Of a stretch of DNA of 64,000 nucleotides, positions 55,124 through 64,000 are shown one piece after another. A program made the position numbers and the translations under genes. How positions within the stretch are numbered: the stretch's first letter is position 1; each line of letters begins with the position of its first letter. The stretch lies in contig NVUX02000038.1 of the NCBI GenBank assembly GCA_002402045.2, positions 24,996-88,995 of the forward strand, written 5' to 3'. The notes under the pieces are model-generated. The model did no database searches and was not told the origin of the DNA. It worked only from the letters and a program-made list of their open reading frames with translations. The DNA is from Paracoccaceae bacterium. GTDB taxonomy: Bacteria; Pseudomonadota; Alphaproteobacteria; Rhodobacterales; Rhodobacteraceae.

Positions 55124-55933
55124 ATGACCCACCCCCTCATCACCCAAGACCACATTGACACCTACCAAAAAGACGGCGTGGTTTTGATAAAAGGCCTGTT
55201 CAAGGACCATATTGAGGCCCTGCGCAGCGGCATTGCCAAAAACATGGCCGCCCCCAGCGATTTCGGCAAGCAGCCCAACCTCAAAAAAGGCGCCGCCGGA
55301 ACCTTTTTTGATGATTATTGCAACTGGACCCGTATTCCAGAGTTCGAGGATGTCATCCGCAATTCCCCCGCGGCCGAGGTGGCGGCCGACTTGATGCAAT
55401 CAAACACCGTGCAGGTATTCCACGACCATGTGCTTGTAAAAGAACCGGGCACCGCGGCCGCCACCCCGTGGCACCAAGACGGCCCGTATTATTTCGTAGA
55501 AGGCCAGCAAAATGTGTCGTTCTGGACCCCGCTGGACCCGGTTGAAAATGCTACGCTGCGCATGGTTCCCGGCTCGCACCTCTGGGAAAAGCCCGTGCTG
55601 CCCATGCGCTGGCTCTCGCAGGAAGATTTTTACGCAGGCGAAGACATTTATATGCCGGTGCCAGACCCAGACGCCGAGGGCATGCCCGTTGTGGAATGGT
55701 CCATGGAGCCGGGAGACGCCATCGCCTTTCATTACGGCGTGCTGCACGGCACAAGGGGTGCGGAATTACACCAGCGCCGCCGCGCCTTTTCCCTCCGGCT
55801 TTTGGGCGATGATGCCCGCTATGTTGAGCGCGCTGGCCCCACCTCTCCGCCCTATCCCGGCCACGGCATGAAGCCCGGAGAGCGCCTGCGCGAAGACTGG
55901 TTTCCGACAATTTTCAAACGGCCATCAGCTTAA
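55124..55933 (+). CDS. Phytanoyl-CoA dioxygenase (PhyH) family protein
   Basis: 269 residues from ATG 55124 with an AAGGAG site. Fe(II) ligands are His117 and Asp119 in TPWHQDGPYYF and a distal His208 in GVLHGTRG, followed by Arg residues that can hold 2-oxoglutarate. Bacterial members hydroxylate varied small molecules (EctD is one branch). No ectoine genes are near and the ectoine-binding pattern is not evident, so the substrate is left open. The LysR gene next to it is divergent. Confidence 0.9.
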   Translation: MTHPLITQDHIDTYQKDGVVLIKGLFKDHIEALRSGIAKNMAAPSDFGKQPNLKKGAAGTFFDDYCNWTRIPEFEDVIRNSPAAEVAADLMQSNTVQVFHDHVLVKEPGTAAATPWHQDGPYYFVEGQQNVSFWTPLDPVENATLRMVPGSHLWEKPVLPMRWLSQEDFYAGEDIYMPVPDPDAEGMPVVEWSMEPGDAIAFHYGVLHGTRGAELHQRRRAFSLRLLGDDARYVERAGPTSPPYPGHGMKPGERLREDWFPTIFKRPSA

Positions 55934-56055
55934 AACGCGCGGTCAGCTTGCCTCCAAAATAGCCCAAGGCCTAGGGGGCAAAAGCCGAGGCCGCAAAAAA
56001 CATTGCGCAAACCGCCGCAAAATCCTTTCAAAAATATGCGAGGCCTTGTGGGGCC

Positions 56056-56089
56056 GCGCAACATATGAACAAATGTTCACATGTTGCGC
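56056..56089. promoter_or_regulatory. Long inverted repeat upstream of the indolepyruvate oxidoreductase
   Basis: GCGCAACATATGAAC, AAAT, GTTCACATGTTGCGC: 15-bp arms with one mismatch, 67 bases before the gene start. The core TGAAC-AAAT-GTTCA resembles operators of TetR-type regulators. No TetR gene is adjacent. Confidence 0.6.
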
Positions 56090-56155
56090 CCCTCACAAAG
56101 TTTTTCCTTGATAGGTCACAATTTCTGACCAATAATGGCGGCGGAGGAACTCATC

Positions 56156-59100
56156 ATGGATCTGCAACCTGTATCGCTGGCCGACAAGCTAGACCTGTCT
56201 AAAAAAACCGTATTGATAAACGGCACCCAAGCGCTGGTGCGCCTGATGATGACGCAAAAACAACGAGATAAGGATGCGGGCCACAACACTGCGGGCTATG
56301 TGAGCGGCTATCGCGGCTCGCCCGTGGGCGCGGTTGATATGCAAATGCAGCGGGCCGAAAGCCTGCTTACGGCCTCTGATATCAAGTTTGAAGCGGGCCT
56401 GAACGAGGACATAGCCGCCACCGCCCAGTGGGGCGCGCAATCGGCTGGGCTGCGCGGTGATGGCAAGTTTGATGGCGTTTTTGGCCTGTGGTATGGCAAA
56501 GGCCCAGGGGTCGACCGCTCGGGTGATGTGTTCCGCCACGCCAATATGGCAGGCACCGCGGCGCTTGGCGGCGTGGTGGCGGTGATGGGCGATGACCACA
56601 CGGCTGAATCCTCCACCACTTTGCACCAATCCGAGTTTGCCTTTGTCGATGCCCTGATGCCGATTCTCTCACCCGCTGGCGTGCAGGAAATGCTGGATTA
56701 CGGCATTTATGGCTTTGCCCTCAGCCGCTACTGTGGCGCGTGGGTGGGCCTCAAAGCGCTGAAAGATACCATCGAGGTGACCCAAGTTGTTGACGGTAGC
56801 GCTGACCGCGTACAGATAAAACTGCCCGAAAGTTTTGAGATGCCCGAGGGCGGCCTAAACATCCGCCTTGCCGATGACCGCGCCGACCAAGAAGCCCGCA
56901 TACATGACTATAAACGCTTCGCTGCCGAGGCCTTTGCCCGCGCGAACAAGCTCGATAAACGCATGCATGGCGAAGCCAGTGCGCGCATCGGCATTGTGTC
57001 TTCCGGCAAAAGCTGGCTCGATACGGCGCACGCGTTAGAAACCCTCGGAATTGACGAAGCCCAAGCCGAGGCGCTTGGGATCACTACTTATAAAGTGGCC
57101 ATGGTTTGGCCGCTGGATGTGCAGAGCTTCCGTGAGTGGGCCGAAGACCTAGACCTGATTATTGTTGTGGAAGAAAAACGCAAGTTGTTGGAAGTGCAGA
57201 TAAAAGAAGCGATTTTCAATGACCGCAATGGCCGAAGGGTTATTGGCTGGAAAAAGGAAAATGGCGAGCTGCTGTTTACCGTTAAAGGCGCGCTCAACCC
57301 TATACTTATCGCCAAAAAATTGGCCGAAACCCTCACAGAAGAAGGTGCCGCAAACGAGGCACTTCGCGCCGCGCATAGCGCGCTTGAGGCCGCGTCGTTA
57401 CCCGATAATTCCGCTCCGCTTGCCCAGCGCGTTCCTTATTTCTGCTCCGGCTGCCCGCATAATTCCTCCACCAAGGTCCCCGACGGCTCGCGCGCTTATG
57501 CGGGCATTGGCTGCCATTATATGGTGCAATGGATGGACCGTGACACGCTCGGCTTCACCCAAATGGGCGGCGAGGGTGCCAACTGGATTGGCGAGTCGCC
57601 CTTCAGCAAAACCGGCCACATGTTCCAGAATCTCGGCGATGGCACCTATAACCACTCCGGCAGCCTTGCCATTCGCGCCGCGTTAGCGGCCAATACCAAT
57701 ATCACCTATAAAGTCCTTTATAATGATGCGGTCGCGATGACCGGCGGGCAAGCCAATGAGGGCGGCCTTGATGCCCCCCGCATTGCAGCCGAGCTGGTGG
57801 CAATGGGCATTAAAAAACTGATCGTGGTGTATGACGAAAAGGAAGACATCGACAAAGCGCTGTTCCCCAAGGGCATTGAAATGGCAGAGCGCGCCGAGCT
57901 GGACCGAGTGCAGCGAGAAATGCGTGAGATCAAGGGCACCACGGCCATCCTCTACGTGCAAACCTGCGCCGCCGAAAAACGCCGCCGCCGTAAGCGCGGG
58001 ACGTTTCCTGATATTGATAAACGGGTATTTATCAACCCCGCTGTTTGCGAAGGCTGCGGCGATTGCGGGGTGCAATCCAACTGCGTATCCATCCTGCCGC
58101 TAGAAACCGAATTTGGCCGCAAACGGATGATTGACCAAAGCTCTTGCAATAAAGATTTTAGCTGCATCAGCGGCTTTTGCCCGAGTTTTGTGACGCTGGA
58201 AGGGGCAACCCCGAAAAAGCCAGCCTTGGCTGAGCTGGACTTGCCATACCTGCCAATGCCGGAAATTCCGACAATAGACGGCACGTTTAACATCGTTGCC
58301 ACTGGCGTAGGCGGCACGGGCATTGTGACCGTGGGCGCGCTGCTGGCGATGGCAGCACACCTTGAGGGCAAGGGCACGGGCATGATGGAAATGGCCGGCC
58401 TCGCACAAAAAGGTGGTGCGGTGCTGGTGCATTGCCGGATTTCTAAAAAGCCAAAAGATATCAAGGCTGTCCGGGTCGCTTTGGGCGAAGCAGACGCCGT
58501 GATTGGTGGCGATATCGTAACCACTGCCGGCCCAGGCACGCTGAGCCTTATGCAGCGCGGCAAAACCGGCGTCGTGTGTAATTCACACCAGATTATCACC
58601 GGAGAATTTACCAAAAACACCGAGTTCAGCCTGCCAATTGACGCGCTCGAAGTGGCCATTGAAGGCCGCGTTGGCGCAGAGGCGCTGGTGATGATGGACG
58701 CCACAGCTTTGGCCGAAAAATACCTCGGCGATGCGATATATGCCAACGTGCTGATGATGGGCGCGGCGTGGCAGGCGGGGCTTTTGCCGCTTTCGCTGGA
58801 AGCGCTTGAAAAGGCGATTGAGCTGAACAAGGCGGGGGTTGAGGGCAACTTAAAAGCCCTGCAAATTGGCCGCTGGGCGGTGGCCTTCCCTGAGCAGGCG
58901 CAGCCCGCCGAGGCGACCCCTGAAGCGCCGAGCCTTGAGCAAATAGTAGAGACCCGCGCCAAGCATCTTTCAAAATACCAAGGCAGCGGTTTGGCGCGCA
59001 AATACCGCAAACGAGTTGCAAAGGTGAAAGACCCCGCCTTGGCGGAAGCCGTAGCGCTAGGATACCATAAGCTCTTGTCTTATAAGGACGAATACGAGGT

Positions 59101-59560
59101 GGCACGGCTGCATGTGGAAACACTTGAAGCCGCCGTCGAAGCCAGTTTTGACAATGTCAAAGCGATAAAATTCCACCTCGCCCCGCCGATTTTCAGCAAA
59201 AAAGATGCCAATGGCCATTTGATCAAAAAGGAATACGGCCCTGCCATGCTGGGGCGCTTCAAAATGCTCGCGAAGTTCAAGCGCCTGCGCGGCACTCCTT
59301 TTGATATCTTCGGTCACACAAAAGAGCGCAAAATGGAGCGGGCGCTCATCAAAGAGTACCAGAAAGATATGAAAAACCTGGAAAGCCGGCTCTCGGACGA
59401 CACCCGCGATATCGCCATTTCGCTCGCTAAGCTCCCGCTTAGCATCAAGGGCTTTGGGCATGTAAAAATGCGCCATGCAGAGGCCGCCGCCAAAGAAAGG
59501 GAGACCCTGCTGGCCGCGCTGAACCAGCCCACACCGCAGGTGCAAGAAGCCGCTGAATAA
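56156..59560 (+). CDS. Indolepyruvate:ferredoxin oxidoreductase, fused IorA-IorB type
   Basis: About 1134 residues from ATG 56156, which has GGAGGAA upstream. The N-terminal pyruvate-oxidoreductase-like part (GYVSGYRGSPVGAVDMQM, GDDHTAESSTTLHQSE) and the TPP part (PHNSSTKVPDGSRAYAGIGCH, FTQMGGEGANWIG) are followed by cysteine clusters (CEGCGDCGVQSNC, SCNKDFSCISGFCPSF) and a gamma domain with ATGVGGTGIVTVGALL. It oxidatively decarboxylates indolepyruvate and other aryl-pyruvates to acyl-CoA. The fused long form is common in aerobic proteobacteria. A long palindrome lies upstream. Confidence 0.95.
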   Translation: MDLQPVSLADKLDLSKKTVLINGTQALVRLMMTQKQRDKDAGHNTAGYVSGYRGSPVGAVDMQMQRAESLLTASDIKFEAGLNEDIAATAQWGAQSAGLRGDGKFDGVFGLWYGKGPGVDRSGDVFRHANMAGTAALGGVVAVMGDDHTAESSTTLHQSEFAFVDALMPILSPAGVQEMLDYGIYGFALSRYCGAWVGLKALKDTIEVTQVVDGSADRVQIKLPESFEMPEGGLNIRLADDRADQEARIHDYKRFAAEAFARANKLDKRMHGEASARIGIVSSGKSWLDTAHALETLGIDEAQAEALGITTYKVAMVWPLDVQSFREWAEDLDLIIVVEEKRKLLEVQIKEAIFNDRNGRRVIGWKKENGELLFTVKGALNPILIAKKLAETLTEEGAANEALRAAHSALEAASLPDNSAPLAQRVPYFCSGCPHNSSTKVPDGSRAYAGIGCHYMVQWMDRDTLGFTQMGGEGANWIGESPFSKTGHMFQNLGDGTYNHSGSLAIRAALAANTNITYKVLYNDAVAMTGGQANEGGLDAPRIAAELVAMGIKKLIVVYDEKEDIDKALFPKGIEMAERAELDRVQREMREIKGTTAILYVQTCAAEKRRRRKRGTFPDIDKRVFINPAVCEGCGDCGVQSNCVSILPLETEFGRKRMIDQSSCNKDFSCISGFCPSFVTLEGATPKKPALAELDLPYLPMPEIPTIDGTFNIVATGVGGTGIVTVGALLAMAAHLEGKGTGMMEMAGLAQKGGAVLVHCRISKKPKDIKAVRVALGEADAVIGGDIVTTAGPGTLSLMQRGKTGVVCNSHQIITGEFTKNTEFSLPIDALEVAIEGRVGAEALVMMDATALAEKYLGDAIYANVLMMGAAWQAGLLPLSLEALEKAIELNKAGVEGNLKALQIGRWAVAFPEQAQPAEATPEAPSLEQIVETRAKHLSKYQGSGLARKYRKRVAKVKDPALAEAVALGYHKLLSYKDEYEVARLHVETLEAAVEASFDNVKAIKFHLAPPIFSKKDANGHLIKKEYGPAMLGRFKMLAKFKRLRGTPFDIFGHTKERKMERALIKEYQKDMKNLESRLSDDTRDIAISLAKLPLSIKGFGHVKMRHAEAAAKERETLLAALNQPTPQVQEAAE

Positions 59561-59566
59561 AAGAGG

Positions 59567-59597
59567 GCATCACCGAAGATGTTATCGGCGGTGATGC
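59567..59597. terminator. Terminator hairpin between convergent genes
   Basis: GCATCACCG and CGGTGATGC with a 13-base loop, then ATTATTTT. It serves the plus-strand oxidoreductase gene and overlaps the 3' end of the convergent MATE gene. Confidence 0.6.
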
Positions 59598-60991
59598 ATT
59601 ATTTTAAACATACTTTGATGCTTGAAAAGAGCCGCTTCATCCGGTTTTTCTGTCGGCGCGCGGGCAGAGGATTTCATGAGGCGCTCCGCCAGAATAAAGG
59701 ATGCGATGGCCACAAAAACGCCCCCCATCATCTGGCCGATCAACACGCCTTCCGCCCCCCAGAATTGAGCCCCGAAATAAACAAACGGAACAACGCCCAG
59801 CGTGTTTCGGCCCCAGTTTATCCACGTGGAGTAATACGGATGGCCAAGGTTATTATAGGCGGCATTGGCAACAAATATGACCCCGGTAAAAATCCAGGTG
59901 AGCGACAGTGGGCCGCAAAACAGGAATATGAGGTCGCGCGCAACCCCTTGGGCATTAAACATATCAGCGATTGGTGTGCGCAGAAAATATAGCGCCGCAA
60001 CCACCGGAAACACATAGATCACAATCAAAATCATACTGCTATTAAATGAAGTGCGCACGCGGTCATGTTTTCCGGCTCCAAAATTCTGGCCTATTATCGG
60101 CCCAATAGCGCCAGACATGGCAAAAATCAGCGCGAATGCAATCGGGGTCACCCGCCCGATAACCGCCATACCCGCAACCGCGGCATCGCCAAATTCTGCC
60201 ATGGCTCTGGTCACATATGCGCTACCAACAGGGGTTGCGACATTGGCCAGCATCGCCGGAATGGCAATAGCAGCAATGGGGCGCATATCGCGGGCAATAG
60301 CCCCCGGGGAAAGCCCAACAAAGCCGCCATATCGCCGCGTAATATACCACACTGCCGTGGCCGCAACCGAGAACCGCGAAATGACGGACGCCCAAGCCGC
60401 CCCTTCCAGCCCCATATCAAGCACAAAGATAAAAATCGGGTCTAGCACCGCATTTACAACCCCTGCAATCAGCGTGACCATCATCGCCAATTTAGCCGCG
60501 CCATGGCTGCGCAAAGCGGCCGAGGCAATGATGCCGATCATCAGCACCGGCATTGTGGGCACCAGAATTTGTAAATAAGACACAGCCAAGGCCTGGGTTC
60601 TGCCCGTTGCCCCGATCAACGCCGTCAGGTCCTCCAAATTGGCAAAAATCGCGGCGGCAAACACCACGGCAAAGGCCACCCCCATGATCAACACATGGGT
60701 TAATAGCTCGGTCGCCCGTTCGGGCTTGTTTTCCCCCAATGATTTGGCCACCAAGGCCCCACCCGCAATGGCCATGCCAATGCTGATAGAGGTTGTCATA
60801 AACAGGATGGTGCCAGCATAGCCAACAGCCGCCGCCAGCTCGTCTATGCCGAGCATGGAAATAAACAGCATGTCGGCAAGGTCCACCACAAACAGGGCAA
60901 TAAACCCCATGGCAGCCGTGAGTGACATTGAAATGATGTGCTTCGTTAGGCTTCCGGTTAGAAACGTGGCCTGCTCCTTGGCCGCGCTCAT
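59582..60991 (-). CDS. MATE-family multidrug/metabolite efflux transporter
   Basis: A 469-residue, twelve-helix transporter of the MATE family. The two homologous halves are visible; SISIGMAIAGGALVAKSLGENKPE and FALIFAMSGAIGPIIGQNFGAGKHDRV are the matching loops. It exchanges cationic or organic compounds for sodium or protons; substrate unknown. It overlaps the Kef-type gene by 4 bases. Confidence 0.93.
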   Translation of the reverse strand: MSAAKEQATFLTGSLTKHIISMSLTAAMGFIALFVVDLADMLFISMLGIDELAAAVGYAGTILFMTTSISIGMAIAGGALVAKSLGENKPERATELLTHVLIMGVAFAVVFAAAIFANLEDLTALIGATGRTQALAVSYLQILVPTMPVLMIGIIASAALRSHGAAKLAMMVTLIAGVVNAVLDPIFIFVLDMGLEGAAWASVISRFSVAATAVWYITRRYGGFVGLSPGAIARDMRPIAAIAIPAMLANVATPVGSAYVTRAMAEFGDAAVAGMAVIGRVTPIAFALIFAMSGAIGPIIGQNFGAGKHDRVRTSFNSSMILIVIYVFPVVAALYFLRTPIADMFNAQGVARDLIFLFCGPLSLTWIFTGVIFVANAAYNNLGHPYYSTWINWGRNTLGVVPFVYFGAQFWGAEGVLIGQMMGGVFVAIASFILAERLMKSSARAPTEKPDEAALFKHQSMFKIMHHRR

Positions 60992-62853
60992 ACTTTTTCC
61001 TCGGCCATAATAGCTTCAAGGCGAGTCATCAGTTCGGCCTCCCACGCAGCGCGGGTTTCGCTAAATTTTGCTAATGCGGCTTGGTTTTTGTGCATAGGAA
61101 TATCTGGGTCATGGTGCTCTGCCATCAAAAGCATAGAGCTCTGATCCATCTCGCGATAAACCTCAACCATGCGTTCGGCCTGATCACGCGAAAATCCGAG
61201 CGCCTCCACGGCTGAACGCCCCATGCGCAAAGAGCTGTCATAGGTGTCTCGAATGATATCACGGCAGCCTGCGGCCCACAGATCATAAACGTGGGTGCGG
61301 TCAACCGCGCGCGCAATGATATGCACATCAGGGTAGTGATGGTGCACGTATTTCACCAATGCCGTAATTTGGTCTTTGCCATCAATGGCAATAATAAAGA
61401 GCTTAGCCTCCGCCAACCCGGCGGCATGCAAAAGATCAGGGCGGGTAGCATCGCCAAAATACACCTGCACATCAAATGCCTTGAGCATTTCCAGCTGTTT
61501 TGAGCTAAAATCAATTACGGTTGGCGTTATGCCGCCCCCGCGCAACAAGCGGCTCACGATACCACCAACCCGCCCGTGCCCCGCTATAACAATCTCGCTT
61601 TTCTCGGTAATTTCGTCCATTTCCCGCTCTTCGTTGCTCGCAAAGCGCGGCAAGATCACACGGTCAAAAAGGATAAACAGCGCCGGTGTCAGCAGCATTG
61701 AAAGCGCAACAATCAGCAGCATTCTATCGGCCAAATCAACGGGAATGGCCGCATTGGCAACCGCAAATGCCAGCAAAACAAAGCCAAACTCGCCCGCTTG
61801 CGCGAGGCCAAGGCTAAACAGCCAGCGATCTGACCCCTTGATTTTAAAAATGATCCCGAGCAGATAAAGCACCGCCACTTTCAAAACCATCAAGCCCAGC
61901 GTCAGGCCGAGGATGGCCGCCAAATTATCATACAACAAGCCAAAGTTGATACTGGCACCAACGGTCATGAAAAACAGGCCAAGCAGCAGCCCTTTAAAGG
62001 GGTCGATATCGCTTTCCAGCTCATGGCGATACTCGCTATTGGCCAGCACAACGCCGGCTAAAAAGGTGCCAAGCGCGGGGGATAGGCCCACAAGCGACAT
62101 AAGCAAAGCGATACCGATCACCATCATCAAGGCGGTGGCCACAAACAATTCGCGTAGCTTCGCCGCCGCGATAAACCGAAATATCGGCCCTGTGAGAAGC
62201 GACCCGGCAACAATAACCACCGCAACCGCGCCCACAGTCACCAAGGCCACGCCCCAGCCGGGCAGCCCGTCAACAAGGCTCATCGAGGCACCGTGGTCGC
62301 CGCTCTCATTTGCGGCATGAGACAAGGCCTCGGATAGCTCAGGCAGCGCCAATAAAGGCACCAGCGCCATCATCGCGATCACCGCAATATCTTGAAATAA
62401 AAGCACCGAAAAGCTCGACTGCCCGCCGTCACTTTTCATCAAGCCTTTTTCAGTAAGCGTTTGCAACACAATCGCGGTTGAAGACAACGCCATCACCAAA
62501 CCGATGGAAAGCGCCACCGACCAGGATATCCCAAAAGCCATCGCCACCGCCATAACCGCCGCCGCCGTAATCCCAACCTGCCCGCCACCAAGCCCCAATA
62601 GCTTTGCGCGCATGGCCCACAGCATTTTTGGCTCCAGCTCAAGCCCGACGATAAACAGCATCATAACCACGCCAAATTCAGCAAAATGCTGAATGGAAAC
62701 CACATCCACATGCAGCACCACCAAAAGCGGGCTAATAACGATACCGGCAATCAGGTATCCAAGCACAGAGCCAAGCCCCAATCGCGAAGCGATAGGCACG
62801 GCGATCACGCCCGCGACCAAAAAAACAAACGCCAGCAGTAAAAAGTCTGTCAT
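60988..62853 (-). CDS. Kef-type (CPA2) monovalent cation:proton antiporter with TrkA-N domain
   Basis: 621 residues from ATG 62853 (GTG 62856 directly before it). An N-terminal set of about 12 helices of the CPA2 family is followed by a cytoplasmic TrkA-N (RCK) domain: EIVIAGHGRVGGIVSRLLRGGG with the nucleotide-binding GxGxxG pattern, then VYFGDATRPDLLHAAGL. It resembles KefB/KefC potassium efflux antiporters, which are gated by glutathione adducts. No KefF/KefG ancillary gene is adjacent. Confidence 0.93.
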   Translation of the reverse strand: MTDFLLLAFVFLVAGVIAVPIASRLGLGSVLGYLIAGIVISPLLVVLHVDVVSIQHFAEFGVVMMLFIVGLELEPKMLWAMRAKLLGLGGGQVGITAAAVMAVAMAFGISWSVALSIGLVMALSSTAIVLQTLTEKGLMKSDGGQSSFSVLLFQDIAVIAMMALVPLLALPELSEALSHAANESGDHGASMSLVDGLPGWGVALVTVGAVAVVIVAGSLLTGPIFRFIAAAKLRELFVATALMMVIGIALLMSLVGLSPALGTFLAGVVLANSEYRHELESDIDPFKGLLLGLFFMTVGASINFGLLYDNLAAILGLTLGLMVLKVAVLYLLGIIFKIKGSDRWLFSLGLAQAGEFGFVLLAFAVANAAIPVDLADRMLLIVALSMLLTPALFILFDRVILPRFASNEEREMDEITEKSEIVIAGHGRVGGIVSRLLRGGGITPTVIDFSSKQLEMLKAFDVQVYFGDATRPDLLHAAGLAEAKLFIIAIDGKDQITALVKYVHHHYPDVHIIARAVDRTHVYDLWAAGCRDIIRDTYDSSLRMGRSAVEALGFSRDQAERMVEVYREMDQSSMLLMAEHHDPDIPMHKNQAALAKFSETRAAWEAELMTRLEAIMAEEKV

Positions 62854-63055
62854 CACGAGTATCCTAGCTAAAAAGGTTGCTGGTTAATTTTTAGATCTTC
62901 AAAGTGTAATGCCACGAACCACTAATCACAATCTATTTGGAGAGCTTCATTTTCCGTCCCTCATAGCTAGTTTAAAAACACACTTTGAGGTGCCAATACC
63001 AAACCCTATGCTTTAACCCCACGGTCAATCTTGCAGAATTAAACGGCGGAGTTAA

Positions 63056-63132
63056 TGGTGATCCCGGCGGGATTCGAACCTGCAACCTGCCCCTTAGGAG
63101 GGGGCTGCTCTATCCAGTTGAGCCACGGAACC
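63056..63132 (-). tRNA. tRNA-Arg (anticodon CCT)
   Basis: A 77-base cloverleaf on the minus strand with encoded CCA: acceptor GGTTCCG pairing with CGGGATC (two G-T pairs), anticodon stem GCCCC/GGGGC around the loop CTCCTAA giving anticodon CCT, and a T arm with GGTTCGAATCC. It reads AGG codons. Confidence 0.95.
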
Positions 63133-63177
63133 ACGGGGGCTTTTTGGCGCATTAAGGCGCAGATTGCAATGTGGTTT

Positions 63178-63759
63178 TCAAGAGGTCAGCAGTGGTGGCT
63201 GGCAAATGGCCCAAAGCGTGTCGAGCCTGTTGCCCTCAGGCCGAACCCGCGCGCCAAAATCTGTAATCCCATCGCTTTCAATCCGGACAAAATCTACCCA
63301 AAACCCGAATTCATCATAGATCGTGCAATCCCGCTCCCAAAACACCCAGGCATCGCCATCTTTAAAATATTCATCAGACACCCACACATCATCATCTACA
63401 TATGTGATCGTTTTCATCTCATATGTATTATCAGGATGGAACCAAGTGTAAAAACAGGTGCCCTCAGAGGGGGCGCAATCATGCGGGCTATAGCGGGTTT
63501 CGTCTCCGGTAGCCCCCCAAGCCATAGTTTGGCTTTGGGCGTTCAACCACACCATCACCGTATTGGTACTTTTGTCCCCATACACCACGGTTTCTTTAAA
63601 TAAAAATCTGTCACCCTCACGCCGGATAAACCGCACGGCAACCTGCTCACCATTCCCTTCTGAGACAAAAGAATAGCCCGGCGGGATAGTGGTCAGATTG
63701 ACCTCCTGCGCAAAGGTGGGCGCTGTGAAGGCCAGAAATGTAAGGAGATATCGAAGCAC
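63178..63759 (-). CDS. Exported hypothetical protein
   Basis: About 193 residues from a GTG at 63759 with AAAGGA upstream; the longer frame to 63816 runs into the tmRNA flank. The signal peptide (LRYLLTFLAFTAPTFAQE) is clear. The mature part is beta-rich and aromatic (SFVSEGNGEQVAVRFIRREG, TCFYTWFHPDNTYEMKT, DAWVFWERDCTIYDEFGFW) with Cys residues likely in disulfides. No family recognised; probably periplasmic. Confidence 0.75.
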   Translation of the reverse strand: MLRYLLTFLAFTAPTFAQEVNLTTIPPGYSFVSEGNGEQVAVRFIRREGDRFLFKETVVYGDKSTNTVMVWLNAQSQTMAWGATGDETRYSPHDCAPSEGTCFYTWFHPDNTYEMKTITYVDDDVWVSDEYFKDGDAWVFWERDCTIYDEFGFWVDFVRIESDGITDFGARVRPEGNRLDTLWAICQPPLLTS

Positions 63760-63829
63760 ATTGGTCCTTTGATTAAGTGGAGGTTTCTGTTGCCAGGTAC
63801 CTCCGAACCCCGCCATACTACGCTAATAG

Positions 63830-64000
63830 CATGGAGTTAGGTTTCAGTATTTCGCACAGCTTACGCTGCGAGAGCCACTGGAGCACGATTGTCATTTGCA
63901 ATTGTACATTTTACGCCGATACGGTGGCAGTCCGCCGAGTAAAAGCTAACATCTTTGAACGTCCGTCGTTCCTGTTTCGACCCCGTGATCCCTCAAATGA
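63830..64000 (-). ncRNA. ssrA: tmRNA, coding piece of the permuted two-piece alphaproteobacterial form (cut by window edge)
   Basis: On the minus strand the tag frame at 63899-63861 reads ANDNRAPVALAA then TAA, a typical tmRNA degradation tag. Upstream, GGGGTCGAAACAGG near 63984 resembles the 5' tRNA-like segment of tmRNA. In Alphaproteobacteria the gene is circularly permuted, with the acceptor piece transcribed first; that piece would lie beyond base 64000. The 3' boundary near 63830 is approximate. tmRNA rescues stalled ribosomes with SmpB. Confidence 0.88.

Noticed and set aside
57952..59010. A 352-codon minus-strand frame inside the indolepyruvate oxidoreductase gene
   Set aside because: Antisense shadow rich in Ser, Pro and Ala with no recognisable domain; the plus-strand gene is certain.
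1..64000. CRISPR array, insertion sequence, prophage or integrase-tRNA junction
   Set aside because: No regularly spaced direct repeats, transposase or integrase genes were seen, and the only tRNA (63056-63132) has no integrase or duplicated 3' end next to it.

Overview
The window reads as a chromosomal segment of a marine alphaproteobacterium, most likely a Rhodobacterales (Roseobacter-type) sulfur oxidiser. Supporting signs are the ubiE-ubiB pair, a fused indolepyruvate:ferredoxin oxidoreductase, an IalB-family protein, a DUF482-type acyltransferase, a choline-sulfatase, and a tmRNA of the permuted two-piece alphaproteobacterial kind with tag peptide ANDNRAPVALAA. Genes are densely packed with many ATGA-type overlaps. 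No insertion sequence, prophage, rRNA operon or CRISPR array was seen.

Layout. 1-3373: end of an m5U RNA methyltransferase, a GT87 glycosyltransferase broken by an in-frame stop, a small membrane protein and an orphan TRAP binding protein. 3498-7986: glycine cleavage operon gcvT-gcvH-gcvP with an upstream palindrome and a terminator. 8009-10139: sulfur-trafficking genes, a YeeE/YedE transporter divergent from dsrE2-tusA. 10418-23501: a 14-gene minus-strand oxidative (reverse) dissimilatory sulfite reductase operon, dsrA-B-E-F-H-C-M-K-L-J-O-P, then a TrpD2/YbiB-like gene, then dsrN. 23761-26570: a divergent plus-strand group of a TauD-like dioxygenase, two small unknown proteins and cysG. 26701-30486: BaiN-like flavoprotein, FAH-family hydrolase, rlmN, ialB. 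30672-34047: asparaginase II, tryptophanase, ArsC-like protein, cold-shock protein. 34151-43995: accessory-looking block with a divergent YcaO-like protein, an animal-type haem peroxidase, an unknown protein, a SARP/BTAD regulator, and a Tat-exported molybdenum hydroxylase with its 2Fe-2S subunit and a dihaem protein. 44293-53710: gloA, PagL-like, ubiB, ubiE, betC, rsmD, ferredoxin-reductase-like, phhB, acyltransferase, GDPD and ridA. 53902-54012: a promoter plus small RNA. 54092-64000: LysR, PhyH dioxygenase, indolepyruvate oxidoreductase behind a long palindrome, MATE and Kef transporters, tRNA-Arg(CCT), a secreted unknown protein and the tmRNA coding piece.

How the genes work together. TusA, DsrE2 and DsrEFH pass persulfide sulfur to DsrC. 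DsrAB, with siroheme (CysG) amidated by DsrN, oxidises it with DsrL as NAD(P)H-linked partner, and DsrMKJOP links DsrC thiol chemistry to the membrane. The most notable points are that DsrJ has no cysteine outside its haem motifs (a His sits where the known Cys haem ligand is expected), the uncharacterised dioxygenase and small-protein genes facing the dsr operon, and the YcaO-like/haem-peroxidase locus, which is the best candidate here for an undescribed system.
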